Shown here piece after piece: positions 1 to 8,961 of a stretch of 64,000 nt of DNA. Position 1 is the stretch's first letter. Each line of letters starts with the position of its first letter. The notes beneath the pieces are model-generated. The model did no database searches and was not told the DNA's origin. It worked only from the letters and a program-made list of their open reading frames with translations. Position numbers and translations under genes: made by a program. The stretch is taken from assembly GCF_009857835.1 (NCBI RefSeq), contig NZ_WWCL01000001.1:1302001-1366000 (forward strand), in the 5' to 3' direction. The DNA is from Duganella fentianensis (lineage in GTDB: Bacteria; Pseudomonadota; Gammaproteobacteria; Burkholderiales; Burkholderiaceae_D).

Positions 1-15
1 TTTGTGGTCCTTAAC

Positions 16-1092
16 ATGCGCGAATTAACTGGCCTGCGCCGGTTAGCGTCAGCTACAGCGAAAGAACTGGTTTTGAAAACATCCGAATTGGTCCCAACTC
101 CCCCGTCCCAATTGGTCATCGCCTCGCGCGAGAGCCGTCTTGCCATGTGGCAAGCCGAACACGTTCGCGTGCGCTTGCAGCAATTATATCCTCAGTGTGA
201 TGTCAAAATTCTAGGAATGACGACCCGAGGCGATCAAATTTTGGATCGCACCCTGTCCAAAGTGGGCGGCAAGGGTCTGTTTGTGAAGGAACTTGAGGTC
301 GCCATGGCCGAAGGCCGCGCCGATCTGGCCGTCCATTCGCTCAAGGATGTGCCGATGGAACTGCCGGAAGGCTTTGCGCTGGCCGCCGTGCTGGAACGCG
401 AAGATCCGCGCGACGCTTTCGTCTCCAACGACTACGACTCGCTCGACGCGCTGCCGGCCGGCGCCGTACTGGGCACCAGCAGTCTGCGCCGTCAGGCCCT
501 GATCGCGGCGCGCTACCCGCATCTGGTGATCAAGCCGCTGCGCGGCAACCTCGATACCCGTCTGGGCAAGCTTGATCGCGGCGAATATGCGGCCATCATT
601 CTGGCTGCCGCCGGTCTGAAACGTCTGGGTCTGGCCCAGCGCATCCGCGCCGTGCTGCCACCCGAAGCCAGCCTGCCGGCCGCAGGGCAGGGCGCGATGG
701 CGATCGAAATCGCCGAACGTCAGGATGGCCTCGATCTGCAGGCGCTGCTGGCGCCACTGAACGATCTGCCGACCGCGCAAGCGGTAGCGGCCGAGCGCAA
801 AGTGTCGAAAGTATTCGGCGGTAGCTGTCAGGTACCGCTGGCCGCATTCGCCACCGTGGATGCCGGTCAGATGCACCTGCGCGCCATGGTGGCTACACCC
901 GATGGCCTGCGCATGGCCAGTGCCGAAGTCAGTGGTGCTGCGGCCGATGCCGAAGCGCTGGGCCTGCAGGTGGCCGAGCTGCTGAAGGCGCAGGATGCCG
1001 TGGATATCCTGTCGTCCTGCCTGAGCGAAGCGGCGCAGGCCGAAGCTGATGCCCGTTCCGCCACGCTGGCGGCACCGGCGCCAGACGCCTGA
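16..1092 (+). CDS. hemC: Porphobilinogen deaminase (hydroxymethylbilane synthase)
   Basis: Cytosolic enzyme that joins four porphobilinogen units into hydroxymethylbilane in tetrapyrrole synthesis. The family core begins at [18 protein letters not shown]. It continues through the substrate-binding region with GTSSLRRQ and RGNLDTRL, and reaches the dipyrromethane-cofactor cysteine in [12 protein letters not shown]. The start is uncertain: in-frame GTG at 4, ATG at 16 and TTG at 73 are all open. The family usually begins only about 10 residues before the LVIASRES motif, so the TTG at 73 (339 aa) is a real alternative. Identity is secure. It heads a run hemC-hemD-hemX-hemY with very short spacing, so co-transcription is likely. 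Confidence 0.93.
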   Translation: MRELTGLRRLASATAKELVLKTSELVPTPPSQLVIASRESRLAMWQAEHVRVRLQQLYPQCDVKILGMTTRGDQILDRTLSKVGGKGLFVKELEVAMAEGRADLAVHSLKDVPMELPEGFALAAVLEREDPRDAFVSNDYDSLDALPAGAVLGTSSLRRQALIAARYPHLVIKPLRGNLDTRLGKLDRGEYAAIILAAAGLKRLGLAQRIRAVLPPEASLPAAGQGAMAIEIAERQDGLDLQALLAPLNDLPTAQAVAAERKVSKVFGGSCQVPLAAFATVDAGQMHLRAMVATPDGLRMASAEVSGAAADAEALGLQVAELLKAQDAVDILSSCLSEAAQAEADARSATLAAPAPDA

Positions 1093-1099
1093 TCCATCC

Positions 1100-1924
1100 A
1101 TGAGCGCTACAGTCGCCAAGCCGGGCGACACCGTGGTGATCACCCGTCCGGCGGCGCAGACGCAGCCGCTGGCCGCGCACATCGCCGCGCTGGGCCGCCC
1201 CGTGGTGGAATTGCCGCTGCTGGAAATCAGTCCCCTGCCGGAACCGGCGGCTCTGCTGGCGGCGCTGGCGCGCCTGTGCGCGCCCACGCCCGGCTATGCG
1301 CTGGTGGCTTTTGTGTCGCCCAATGCGATCGATGCGGCGTTTGCCCACCTCGATCACTGGCCGGCCGGCGTCAAGCTGGCCGTGCTGGGCGAGGGCAGCC
1401 GCGCGGCGCTGGCCAGGCATGGCATCCGGCCCGATGAAGTGGACATCGTCAGTCCGGCGGCCGACGTGCCCAGCGATACCGAACACCTGCTGCAGGCGCT
1501 TGATCTGGCTGCGCTGCAGGGCCAGCCCGTGCTGATCATCCGCGGCGAAAGCGGACGCGAACTGATGGCCGACGGCCTGCGCGCCGCCGGTGCCGTGGTG
1601 GACGTGGTGCCGGCCTACCGCCGCCAGCTGCTGCAGCTAACACCGGCGCTGGCCGTGCTGCTGCGCCAGCTGCTGGCGCGCCCGTGCGACTGGATCATCA
1701 CCAGCTCGGAAGCGCTGCGCGGCCTGATGTCACTGCTGGCGGAACTGGACTTGCGCTACCCTGATGCGATGCAGCAGAATGCTGTTGTATCAATGCAACG
1801 TCAACATCTGATCATTCCGCATGCCCGAATTGCCGAGACGGCAAAAAATTTGGGCTTTACCCGACTGACGCTGACAGGTTCAGGCGACGAACGCCTGCTG
1901 GCCGCGTTACAATCACGCCTATGA
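1100..1924 (+). CDS. hemD: Uroporphyrinogen-III synthase
   Basis: Closes and inverts the D ring of hydroxymethylbilane to give uroporphyrinogen III. The 274-aa product has the two-lobed HemD pattern: N-terminal VVITRPAAQTQPLAAHIAAL, then FVSPNAIDAA, a mid-region LIIRGESGRELMADGL, and a C-terminal IITSSEALRGL. Sequence similarity in this family is always weak, so position straight after hemC adds much to the call. The ATG at 1100 lies 8 bp after the hemC stop. The stop TGA overlaps the ATG of hemX (ATGA), a sign of translational coupling. Confidence 0.88.
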   Translation: MSATVAKPGDTVVITRPAAQTQPLAAHIAALGRPVVELPLLEISPLPEPAALLAALARLCAPTPGYALVAFVSPNAIDAAFAHLDHWPAGVKLAVLGEGSRAALARHGIRPDEVDIVSPAADVPSDTEHLLQALDLAALQGQPVLIIRGESGRELMADGLRAAGAVVDVVPAYRRQLLQLTPALAVLLRQLLARPCDWIITSSEALRGLMSLLAELDLRYPDAMQQNAVVSMQRQHLIIPHARIAETAKNLGFTRLTLTGSGDERLLAALQSRL

Positions 1925-3063
1925 ACGAAACGCCTATCCTCCCCGATCCCGTCGTCTCCGCTGCCAAACCGGCCGAGACCCCGAACGCGGCGCCGCCGCA
2001 GCCTGAGCCTAGCCTGCTCGAAACCGTGCAGCAGCCGCAGACGCTGCTGGTCGGTATCGTGGTGCTGGCCATCCTGCTGGCCGGCCAGACCTGGTCGTCG
2101 CACAATCAGGTGCGCAATCTGCGCGAAGAAATGGCGCGCCGCCTGCAGAAGGGGGATGCCAGCAATGCCGAAACGGGCGCGCTGGTGCGCACCGTGCAGG
2201 AGACCAGCAAGGAATTGCAGGCCAAAGTCAGTCTGCTGGAAAGCAAACAGCAGGAAGCCCAGAGCCAGCAGCTGGCACTGGAACAGCTGTATCAGGATCT
2301 GTCCAAGAACCGCGACGAGTGGGCGCTGACGGAAATCGAACAGGTGCTGTCGACTGCCAGCCAGCAGCTGCAGCTGGCCGGTAATGTGCCGGGCGCGCTG
2401 ATCGCGCTGCAGAATGCCGACCGCAGCCTGTCGCGCTCCGACAAGCCGCAGTTCATCAGCATCCGCCGCGCCATCGCCAAGGATACCGAGCGCCTGAAGG
2501 CGCTGCCGAATGTGGATTCGGTGGGTCTGGCACTGCGTCTCGATAACGTGATCGCGCAAGTCGACACGCTGCCTATGCTGGCCGACGAAAAACCGACGCT
2601 GCCGGCAGCACCGGAGAAAAAAGTCGCCGCCAAGGCGGGCAAGGATGGCAAGGGCAAGGCCGATGCCAGCGAGACTAGCCCGTGGCTGCAATCGGCCCAG
2701 GCGATCTGGCAGGGCTGGAGCAGCGAGATGTGGACTGATGTGCGCCAGCTGATCCGCGTGCGCAGTGTGGAAACCCCGGATGCGCTGATGCTGTCGCCGA
2801 CCCAGGCCTATTTCCTGCGCGAGAATCTGAAACTGCGTCTGCTGAACGCCCGTATGGCGCTGCTGTCGCGTAACGAAGCGGCCTTCCGCGCCGATCTGAT
2901 TGCGGCGCAGGAAGCGCTGAGCAAGTACTTCGACGTGCGCGCCAAATCGACCCAGACCGTGCAAGCCATGCTGCGTCAGGTCCAGGGTAACAACCTGACC
3001 ATCGAGCTTCCGACCCTGTCGGATAGCCTGAACGCCGTGCGTAACTACAAAGCGAAACCCTAG
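1921..3063 (+). CDS. hemX: HemX-type inner-membrane protein
   Basis: A 380-aa protein of the HemX family, historically labelled uroporphyrinogen-III C-methyltransferase although it lacks a methyltransferase fold. Residues 1-37 are Pro/Ala-rich and presumably cytoplasmic. Residues 40-57 form one transmembrane helix (TLLVGIVVLAILLAGQTW). A predicted coiled-coil stretch follows (about 65-125), then an alpha-helical periplasmic domain with a Lys/Ala-rich insert around 225-245. The start overlaps the hemD stop and hemY follows 2 bp after the stop. The role is not biochemically settled; its constant place between hemD and hemY suggests a membrane scaffold function in haem synthesis. Confidence 0.85.
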   Translation: MNETPILPDPVVSAAKPAETPNAAPPQPEPSLLETVQQPQTLLVGIVVLAILLAGQTWSSHNQVRNLREEMARRLQKGDASNAETGALVRTVQETSKELQAKVSLLESKQQEAQSQQLALEQLYQDLSKNRDEWALTEIEQVLSTASQQLQLAGNVPGALIALQNADRSLSRSDKPQFISIRRAIAKDTERLKALPNVDSVGLALRLDNVIAQVDTLPMLADEKPTLPAAPEKKVAAKAGKDGKGKADASETSPWLQSAQAIWQGWSSEMWTDVRQLIRVRSVETPDALMLSPTQAYFLRENLKLRLLNARMALLSRNEAAFRADLIAAQEALSKYFDVRAKSTQTVQAMLRQVQGNNLTIELPTLSDSLNAVRNYKAKP

Positions 3064-3065
3064 TC

Positions 3066-4262
3066 ATGCGTTTATTTATCTGGATAGTGTTGCTGATGGC
3101 TGCGGCCATCGGTATCGCCGTGACAGCCCGCTTCAATCCGGGCAATGTGGTGCTGTTTTACCCGCCGCACCGCATCGACCTGTCGCTGAACTTCTTCGTG
3201 GTGCTGGAAGTGGCGCTGTTCGCGCTGCTGTATGTGCTGATCCGCGCCTTCCGTGCCACCGTCAAAATGCCGTCCAAGGTGGCGGCCTATCGCCAGCAGA
3301 AGCGCGAGCGTGACGGTAACAAAGGCCTGCGCGAAGCCCTCAAAGCCCTGTTCGAAGGCCGTTTCGGCCATGCCGAAAAAGCTGCGCTGCGGGCCGGCGA
3401 ACTGGCGGAGAACGCCGGCGTGGCCGCCCTGATCGGCGCCCGTGCGGCGCACCGCATGCGTCAGGCCGCGCGGCGTGACCAGTGGCTGGCCAAAATAGCC
3501 GACGACAATGGCATGAAAACGGCCCGTCTGATGACGATGACGGAGCTGCTGGTGGACGACCACCAGCCGGAAAAAGCGCTGGAAGCCGTGCATGAACTCA
3601 ATGCCAGCGGCACGCGCCACATTCACGCACTGCAGATGTCGCTGAAAGCCCAGCAGCAGGCCAAGAACTGGCCGGAAGTGCTGCGTCTGGTGCGCTCGCT
3701 GGACAAGCACCACGCGCTGCATCCGGCCCTGTCGGCCCGTCTGCGCGAGCTGGCCTATGACGATATGCTGTCCGATGCCGGCCACGATGCCGAATCGCTG
3801 CTGCGGGTATGGTCTACTGTGCCGAGTGCCGACCGCATCAAGCCTTATGTGGCCTGCCGTGCGGCCAGCGCGCTGAACGCCCGTGGCCTGCACGACGAAG
3901 CGCGGCTGGTGGCGGAAGAATCGCTGGCCGCCGACTGGGATGACCGCGTGGTGCGGGCTTACCGCGACGCGGCCGCACCAGCCGGTTCGGCTGCCTTGCT
4001 GGCCCAGATCGAGCATTGCGAAGGCTGGGTCAAGCAGCATCCGGCTGATGCCGAACTGGCCCTGACGCTGGGTTCTTTGTGCCTCAAGCAGAAGCTGTGG
4101 GGCAAGGCCCAGCGCTATCTGGAGCAAGCCCTGTCGGACGCCACGGAAGCCCGCATGGTGCGCGTATCGCACCTGAAACTGGCGCAGCTGCATGAAGCGC
4201 TAGGTCAGGCGGAGGAGGCGGCCAGCCACTATCGCCAGTGCGCGCTGGCCACCATCCTGTAG
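3066..4262 (+). CDS. hemY: HemY family membrane protein with TPR-like repeats
   Basis: A 398-aa protein of the proteobacterial HemY family; this is not the protoporphyrinogen oxidase that carries the same name in Gram-positives. Two N-terminal transmembrane helices are visible (about residues 2-20 and 40-60). An alpha-helical region resembling tetratricopeptide repeats follows to the C-terminus, for example LALTLGSLCLKQKLWGKAQR and HLKLAQLHEALGQAEEAASH. It is the last gene of the hem operon. The function is thought to be structural or regulatory in haem synthesis, and the exact role is unknown. Confidence 0.85.
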   Translation: MRLFIWIVLLMAAAIGIAVTARFNPGNVVLFYPPHRIDLSLNFFVVLEVALFALLYVLIRAFRATVKMPSKVAAYRQQKRERDGNKGLREALKALFEGRFGHAEKAALRAGELAENAGVAALIGARAAHRMRQAARRDQWLAKIADDNGMKTARLMTMTELLVDDHQPEKALEAVHELNASGTRHIHALQMSLKAQQQAKNWPEVLRLVRSLDKHHALHPALSARLRELAYDDMLSDAGHDAESLLRVWSTVPSADRIKPYVACRAASALNARGLHDEARLVAEESLAADWDDRVVRAYRDAAAPAGSAALLAQIEHCEGWVKQHPADAELALTLGSLCLKQKLWGKAQRYLEQALSDATEARMVRVSHLKLAQLHEALGQAEEAASHYRQCALATIL

Positions 4263-4324
4263 TTTTTACCGTCACCAGAGGCCGGAAATGCGGTGCTGCG
4301 CCGCACAAACGGCCGCTGTTTCGC

Positions 4325-4330
4325 TATAAT
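4325..4330 (+). promoter_or_regulatory. Candidate -10 box for ppa
   Basis: Exact TATAAT 42 bp before the ppa start, in the 109-bp gap after hemY. No convincing -35 is seen 16-18 bp upstream (the stretch is GC-rich), so promoter strength is uncertain. It would let ppa be transcribed apart from the hem operon. Confidence 0.5.
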
Positions 4331-4371
4331 GACGCGATCCCCTATTTGTCAGTACACACGAGGAAACCCCC

Positions 4372-4914
4372 ATGAGCTTGAATAAAGTCCCATCCGGCCG
4401 CGATCTGCCGAACGATTTCAACGTCATCATCGAAATCCCGATGAATGCCGATCCGATCAAATACGAAGTGGATAAAGAATCGGGCGCGATCTTCGTCGAC
4501 CGCTTCATGGGCACCGCAATGCACTACCCATGCAACTACGGTTATGTGCCTAACACCCTGTCGAAAGACGGCGACCCAGTGGACGTACTGGTGATCACCC
4601 CGTTCCCGCTGATCCCCGGCGTGGTAGTGCGCTGCCGTCCTATCGGCGTGCTGAAAATGACCGACGAGTCGGGCGAAGATGCCAAAGTACTGGCTGTGCC
4701 AGTCGACAAAGTGCTGCCTATCTACAGCCACTGGCAGAAGCCGGAAGATCTGAACGAACTGCGTCTGCGTCAGATCCAGCACTTCTTCGAGCACTACAAA
4801 GATCTGGAAAAAGGCAAATGGGTGAAGATCGACGGCTGGTATGGCGCCGACGAAGCCAAAGCTGAAATCCTGAGCGGCGTTGCTGCTTACAAGGCAGAAA
4901 ACCCAGAAGCGTAA
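4372..4914 (+). CDS. ppa: Inorganic pyrophosphatase (family I)
   Basis: Hydrolyses cytosolic pyrophosphate to phosphate and so pulls biosynthetic reactions forward. The 180-aa length fits the bacterial hexameric family (E. coli enzyme about 175 aa). The family signature DGDPVDVLV is present with its metal-binding aspartates, preceded by the conserved [13 protein letters not shown] and followed by [13 protein letters not shown] clear ribosome binding site (GAGGAAA) sits 6 bp before the ATG. The gene has its own -10 box and a strong intrinsic terminator, so it is probably a single-gene unit. Confidence 0.97.
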   Translation: MSLNKVPSGRDLPNDFNVIIEIPMNADPIKYEVDKESGAIFVDRFMGTAMHYPCNYGYVPNTLSKDGDPVDVLVITPFPLIPGVVVRCRPIGVLKMTDESGEDAKVLAVPVDKVLPIYSHWQKPEDLNELRLRQIQHFFEHYKDLEKGKWVKIDGWYGADEAKAEILSGVAAYKAENPEA

Positions 4915-4938
4915 TGCCTTACGCGCTCTGATACGGAA

Positions 4939-4964
4939 AGCCCCGAGTTGATCGGGGCTTTTTT
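4939..4964 (+). terminator. Intrinsic terminator of ppa
   Basis: Perfect 8-bp stem AGCCCCGA / TCGGGGCT with a 5-nt loop followed by a run of T. It lies 24 bp after the ppa stop and 11 bp before the end of the convergent acyltransferase gene. Confidence 0.9.
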
Positions 4965-4974
4965 CATTTCCGGC

Positions 4975-6108
4975 TCAGCTGCGGTAAGGGCTGTGCTCAC
5001 CCAGTTCGTCGAGATAGTGGTTGATGGCGTCGGTTTCGCGCGCGAGGAAATCGGCGATGGCATCGGCGAAGCGGGCATCGGCGATCCAGTGGGCCGACCA
5101 TGTAGGCGTGGGCACGAGGCCGCGCGAGATTTTGTGCTCGCCCTGCGCGCCGCCTTCGAAGCGGGAGAGGCCATGGGCGATGCAGTAGGCGATGCTCTGC
5201 ATATAGCAGGTTTCGAAATGCAGGCCGGACAGGTATTCTTCGGTGCCCCAGTAGCGCCCGTACATGATGTCGCCGCCGATCAGGTTGAGAGCAGCGGCCA
5301 CCGGCTGTTCGCCGCGCAGGGCGATAATCAGCAGCAGGCTGTCCGGCCGGGCGCTTAGCAGGCGCTGGAAAAAATCCAGGGTCAGATAGGGGCGCGAGTA
5401 ATGGGCGCGGTAGGTGCCCACATAGCAGCGGTAGAAGAAGGCCAGCATGTCGGCGCTGATGGCGTGGCCGCGCAGGTGCTGGTAGTGGATGCCGGCCTGC
5501 GCCACGCGGCGCTGGTCCTGCCGCAGCTTCTTGCGCTTGGCCATTTTCAGGCTGGCGAGGAAGGCTTCGAAATCGGCATAGCCGGCATTCTCCCAGTGGA
5601 ACTGCACGCCCTCGCGCAGCATGAAGCCGGCCGCGCTTAACGCGGCGCGGTCTTCCTCGCAAGGGAACAGGATGTGCAGCGAGGAGGTATCGAGCTGGCG
5701 CGCCAGCGCAATCGCGGCCTGTGCCAGCAAAGGCCGGTCGGCCGCGTCACGCACCAGCAGGCGCGGACCGGTGACGGGCGTGAATGGAATCGCGCCCAGC
5801 AGCTTGGGGTAGTAGGGCAGGCCATTGCGTTCGAAGGCCTGCGCCCAGCCATGGTCGAACACGTATTCGCCACGGCTATGGCTTTTCAGGTAGAGCGGCA
5901 TGGCGCCGACCAGATGGCCGGCGCGCCGCATGATCAGGTAGCGCGGTGCCCAGCCGGTGGCCTCGCTAGCGCAGCCGCTATCGTGCAGCGCGTGCAGAAA
6001 AGCGTGGCTGAGCATGGGCTGGTCGCCGGCCAGCGCCTGCCATGCGTCGGGGGCGATCTCGCTCAGGCTATCGATCAGGCTAAATTCTGCGGTCTGCTCG
6101 TCCGCCAT
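4975..6108 (-). CDS. FemAB/GNAT-like acyltransferase (DUF482 type)
   Basis: A 377-aa cytosolic protein of the DUF482 / peptidogalycan-biosynthesis family, built on a GNAT-like fold. Family hallmarks seen are PMLSHAFLHALHDSGC near the N-terminus, YFHMP-like strands around MPLYLKSHSRGEYVFDHGWA, the central LKMAKRKKLRQDQRRVAQAG, and LNLIGGDIMYGRYWGTEEY. The C-terminal part has HFETCYMQSIAYCIAHGL and FEGGAQGEHKISRGL. The start at 6108 is preferred because GGAGC lies about 8 bp upstream; the frame stays open to 6165. The substrate is unknown. It is divergent from nadE across a tandem repeat. Confidence 0.8.
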   Translation of the reverse strand: MADEQTAEFSLIDSLSEIAPDAWQALAGDQPMLSHAFLHALHDSGCASEATGWAPRYLIMRRAGHLVGAMPLYLKSHSRGEYVFDHGWAQAFERNGLPYYPKLLGAIPFTPVTGPRLLVRDAADRPLLAQAAIALARQLDTSSLHILFPCEEDRAALSAAGFMLREGVQFHWENAGYADFEAFLASLKMAKRKKLRQDQRRVAQAGIHYQHLRGHAISADMLAFFYRCYVGTYRAHYSRPYLTLDFFQRLLSARPDSLLLIIALRGEQPVAAALNLIGGDIMYGRYWGTEEYLSGLHFETCYMQSIAYCIAHGLSRFEGGAQGEHKISRGLVPTPTWSAHWIADARFADAIADFLARETDAINHYLDELGEHSPYRS

Positions 6109-6140
6109 GGTGCTTGCTCCGCTCACGCGCTTCTCCGTGC

Positions 6141-6228
6141 TTATACTTGACCTATGCTCGGCCAATACTGGGCCTATACTGGGCCTATATTCGGCCGATA
6201 CTCAGCCTTTAGTCTAGCCTATCTGGCC
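6141..6228. repeat. Imperfect 11-bp tandem repeat, about 8 units
   Basis: Consecutive units of the form CTATACTGGGC run without gaps: ttatacttgac, ctatgctcggc, caatactgggc, ctatactgggc, ctatattcggc, cgatactcagc, then one 12-bp unit and a partial unit. The block fills the gap between the divergent acyltransferase and nadE genes. The 11-bp period is close to one DNA helical turn, so any feature of the unit recurs on one face. Confidence 0.85.
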
Positions 6229-6320
6229 TGCGGACGTCGCCGCAGCGCTGATTTTGTCGGCCTTGCTGGCCCATGCGATAATGACTTTTTGCCTGATGGC
6301 GCTGTGCGCGAAAGACTTCC

Positions 6321-8384
6321 ATGAGTACCAATTTCCTCAATCTGTATGCCCACGATTTTGCCCGCGTCGCGATTGCCGCGCCGGTCAGCCGCATCGCCGA
6401 TCCGGCCCACAATGCAGCGCAGACCATTGCACTGGCCACGCAGGCGGCCGGGCAGGGCGCAGCGCTGGTGGCTTTCCCGGAGCTGGGGCTGGCCGGCTAT
6501 ACCTGCGAAGATCTGTTCCACCAGCGCGCGCTGCTCGATGGCTGCCTCGATGCGCTCGAGCAGATAGTGGTGGCGTCGCAGGAATGGCGCATGGCACTGG
6601 TGGTGGGCGTGCCGCTGCGGGTCGAGCATCAGCTATACAACTGCGCGGTGGTGATTGCCGGCGGCCAGATACAGGGCGTGGTACCGAAGAGCTATCTGCC
6701 CAACTACGGCGAGTTCTATGAAGCGCGCCAGTTCAGCAGCGGCGATTACGCGGTGGCGACGGAAATCGATCTGCTGGGCGAGCGCGTGCAGTTCGGCTCG
6801 GGCCTGCTGTTCGAGGTGGCGGATCTGCCGCTGTTCAAATTCCATGTCGAGATCTGCGAAGACGTGTGGGTGCCGATTCCGCCTTCGTCGTTTGCAGCGC
6901 TGGCCGGTGCCACGGTGCTGGTCAATCTGTCGGCCTCGAATGCGCTGGTGGGCAAGGCCAATTACCGCAACCAGCTGGTGTCGCAGCAGTCGGCGCGCTG
7001 CATCGCGGCCTATCTGTACACCTCGGCCGGCGAAGGCGAATCGACCACCGATCTGGCATGGGACGGGCAGGGCGTGATTTGCGAGAACGGCGAGCTACTG
7101 GCCGAAGCCCAGCGCTATAGCGATACGGCCACGCTGACCTTGGCCGATATCGATCTGGAACGTCTGTCGCGCGAGCGCATGCGCATGAACACCTATGCGC
7201 AGTCGGTACAGCGCCATGCAGCGGAAGTGAATAAATTCCGCACCGTGTTCTTCCAGCTCGAGATCGACCAGAGCGCCACGCTGCCGCTGCAGCGCCAGAT
7301 CGAACGCTTCCCCTATGTGCCAGCGGACAGCCGCCGCCGCGACGAGCGCTGCAACGAGGTGTACCACATACAGGTGCAGGCGCTGGCGCAGCGGCTCAAG
7401 TCCAGCGGGCTGAAAAAAATCGTCATCGGTGTATCGGGCGGGCTCGATTCCACCCACGCGCTGCTGGTGTGTGCACGGGTGATGGATAAACTGGGTCTGC
7501 CGCGTACCAATATTCTGGCCTACACCATGCCCGGTTTCGCCACCAGCGAACGCACGCTCAAGCAGGCACACGCGCTGATGAAACTGGTGGGCTGCAGCGC
7601 CAGGGAAATCGATATTCGTCCGAGCTGCCAGCAGATGCTGCAGGATCTCGAACATCCCTTCATCAACGGCCAGCCGCAGTACGACATCACGTTCGAAAAC
7701 GTGCAGGCGGGCGAACGTACCAATCACCTGTTCCGTCTGGCCAATCACCATAACGCCATCGTCTGCGGCACGGGTGATCTGAGCGAGCTGGCGCTGGGCT
7801 GGTGTACTTACGGTGTGGGCGACCATATGTCGCACTACAACGTCAATGCCAGTGTGCCGAAAACCCTGATCTCCCATCTGGTGCGCTGGGTGGCCGAATC
7901 GGGCGTAATCGGGCGCAGCGATGCGCAGGTGCTGCTCGATATTCTCGCCACGGAAATCAGTCCTGAACTGGTGCCCGGCACCGCTGATGGCCAGCCCGAG
8001 CAGCGCACGGAAAGCACCATCGGCCCTTACGAGCTGCAGGACTTCCATCTGTATTACGTGCTGCGCTTCGGCTTCCGCCCATCCAAGGTGGCCTTCCTTG
8101 CGCTGGCCGCGTGGCAGGACAAGACGCGCGGCCGCTGGCCCGATGGCGACCACGTCACGCGCAATCAGTATGATCTGGTGGCGATCAAGAAATATCTGGG
8201 CATCTTCCTCGACCGCTTCTTCCGCACCAGCCAGTTCAAGCGTAGTTGCGTGCCGAATGCACCGAAAGTGGGCAGCGGCGGTTCGCTCTCGCCACGCGGC
8301 GACTGGCGCGCTCCCAGCGACAGCCAGAGTGTGGTGTGGATGGAAGAATTGCATGCCATTCCAGTGCAGGACGCGAGCATTTGA
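6321..8384 (+). CDS. nadE: Glutamine-dependent NAD+ synthetase
   Basis: Final step of NAD synthesis: amidates nicotinic acid adenine dinucleotide with ammonia released from glutamine. The 687-aa length marks the long two-domain form. Residues 1-300 are a nitrilase-type glutaminase with the Glu-Lys-Cys triad recognisable in [24 protein letters not shown] and EICEDVWVP. The C-terminal part is the synthetase with the ATP pyrophosphatase P-loop [14 protein letters not shown]. The ATG at 6321 lacks a strong Shine-Dalgarno sequence. The PII gene follows about 100 bp downstream. That pairing fits reports that PII proteins control glutamine-dependent NadE in related bacteria. Confidence 0.96.
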   Translation: MSTNFLNLYAHDFARVAIAAPVSRIADPAHNAAQTIALATQAAGQGAALVAFPELGLAGYTCEDLFHQRALLDGCLDALEQIVVASQEWRMALVVGVPLRVEHQLYNCAVVIAGGQIQGVVPKSYLPNYGEFYEARQFSSGDYAVATEIDLLGERVQFGSGLLFEVADLPLFKFHVEICEDVWVPIPPSSFAALAGATVLVNLSASNALVGKANYRNQLVSQQSARCIAAYLYTSAGEGESTTDLAWDGQGVICENGELLAEAQRYSDTATLTLADIDLERLSRERMRMNTYAQSVQRHAAEVNKFRTVFFQLEIDQSATLPLQRQIERFPYVPADSRRRDERCNEVYHIQVQALAQRLKSSGLKKIVIGVSGGLDSTHALLVCARVMDKLGLPRTNILAYTMPGFATSERTLKQAHALMKLVGCSAREIDIRPSCQQMLQDLEHPFINGQPQYDITFENVQAGERTNHLFRLANHHNAIVCGTGDLSELALGWCTYGVGDHMSHYNVNASVPKTLISHLVRWVAESGVIGRSDAQVLLDILATEISPELVPGTADGQPEQRTESTIGPYELQDFHLYYVLRFGFRPSKVAFLALAAWQDKTRGRWPDGDHVTRNQYDLVAIKKYLGIFLDRFFRTSQFKRSCVPNAPKVGSGGSLSPRGDWRAPSDSQSVVWMEELHAIPVQDASI

Positions 8385-8395
8385 ACGAAGTTCAA
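8381..8395. repeat. Perfect 6-3-6 inverted repeat at the nadE stop
   Basis: TTGAAC-GAA-GTTCAA overlaps the nadE stop codon and lies upstream of a TACAAT at 8417-8422 that could be the -10 of glnB. It could be an operator for the PII gene or chance; no known factor is matched. Confidence 0.3.
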
Positions 8396-8437
8396 GTGGG
8401 ATCGCAGCGCGCGCGGTACAATATGTGCAAGCGCTAG

Positions 8438-8824
<387 letters not shown>

Positions 8825-8850
8825 GCCGTCGCGCAGTTTCAAGCTAAAAA

Positions 8851-8874
8851 AATGCCGCGTATGCGGCATTTTTT
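8851..8874 (+). terminator. Intrinsic terminator of glnB
   Basis: Perfect 8-bp stem AATGCCGC / GCGGCATT with a GTAT loop, flanked by an A-run before and a T-run after. It lies 26 bp past the glnB stop. Confidence 0.9.
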
Positions 8875-8929
8875 GTATATCGATGTTTGGTTATATTAGT
8901 TCGGATTTACTACGTCGATTAGTAATATA

Positions 8930-8961
8930 GACACACCATTATTCCAAGAAGAAAGTGTGTC
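8930..8961 (+). promoter_or_regulatory. Hairpin enclosing the ribosome binding site of the arylsulfotransferase-like gene
   Basis: GACACAC (8930-8936) is perfectly complementary to GTGTGTC (8955-8961). The second arm abuts the ATG at 8962, and the purine-rich AAGAAGAAA lies in the 18-nt loop. TAATAT at 8923-8928 is a possible -10; if so, transcription would start inside or just past the first arm. An AT-rich inverted repeat TATATTA / TAATATA (8892-8898 / 8923-8929) lies just upstream and overlaps that -10. A translational or operator role is inferred. Confidence 0.45.
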
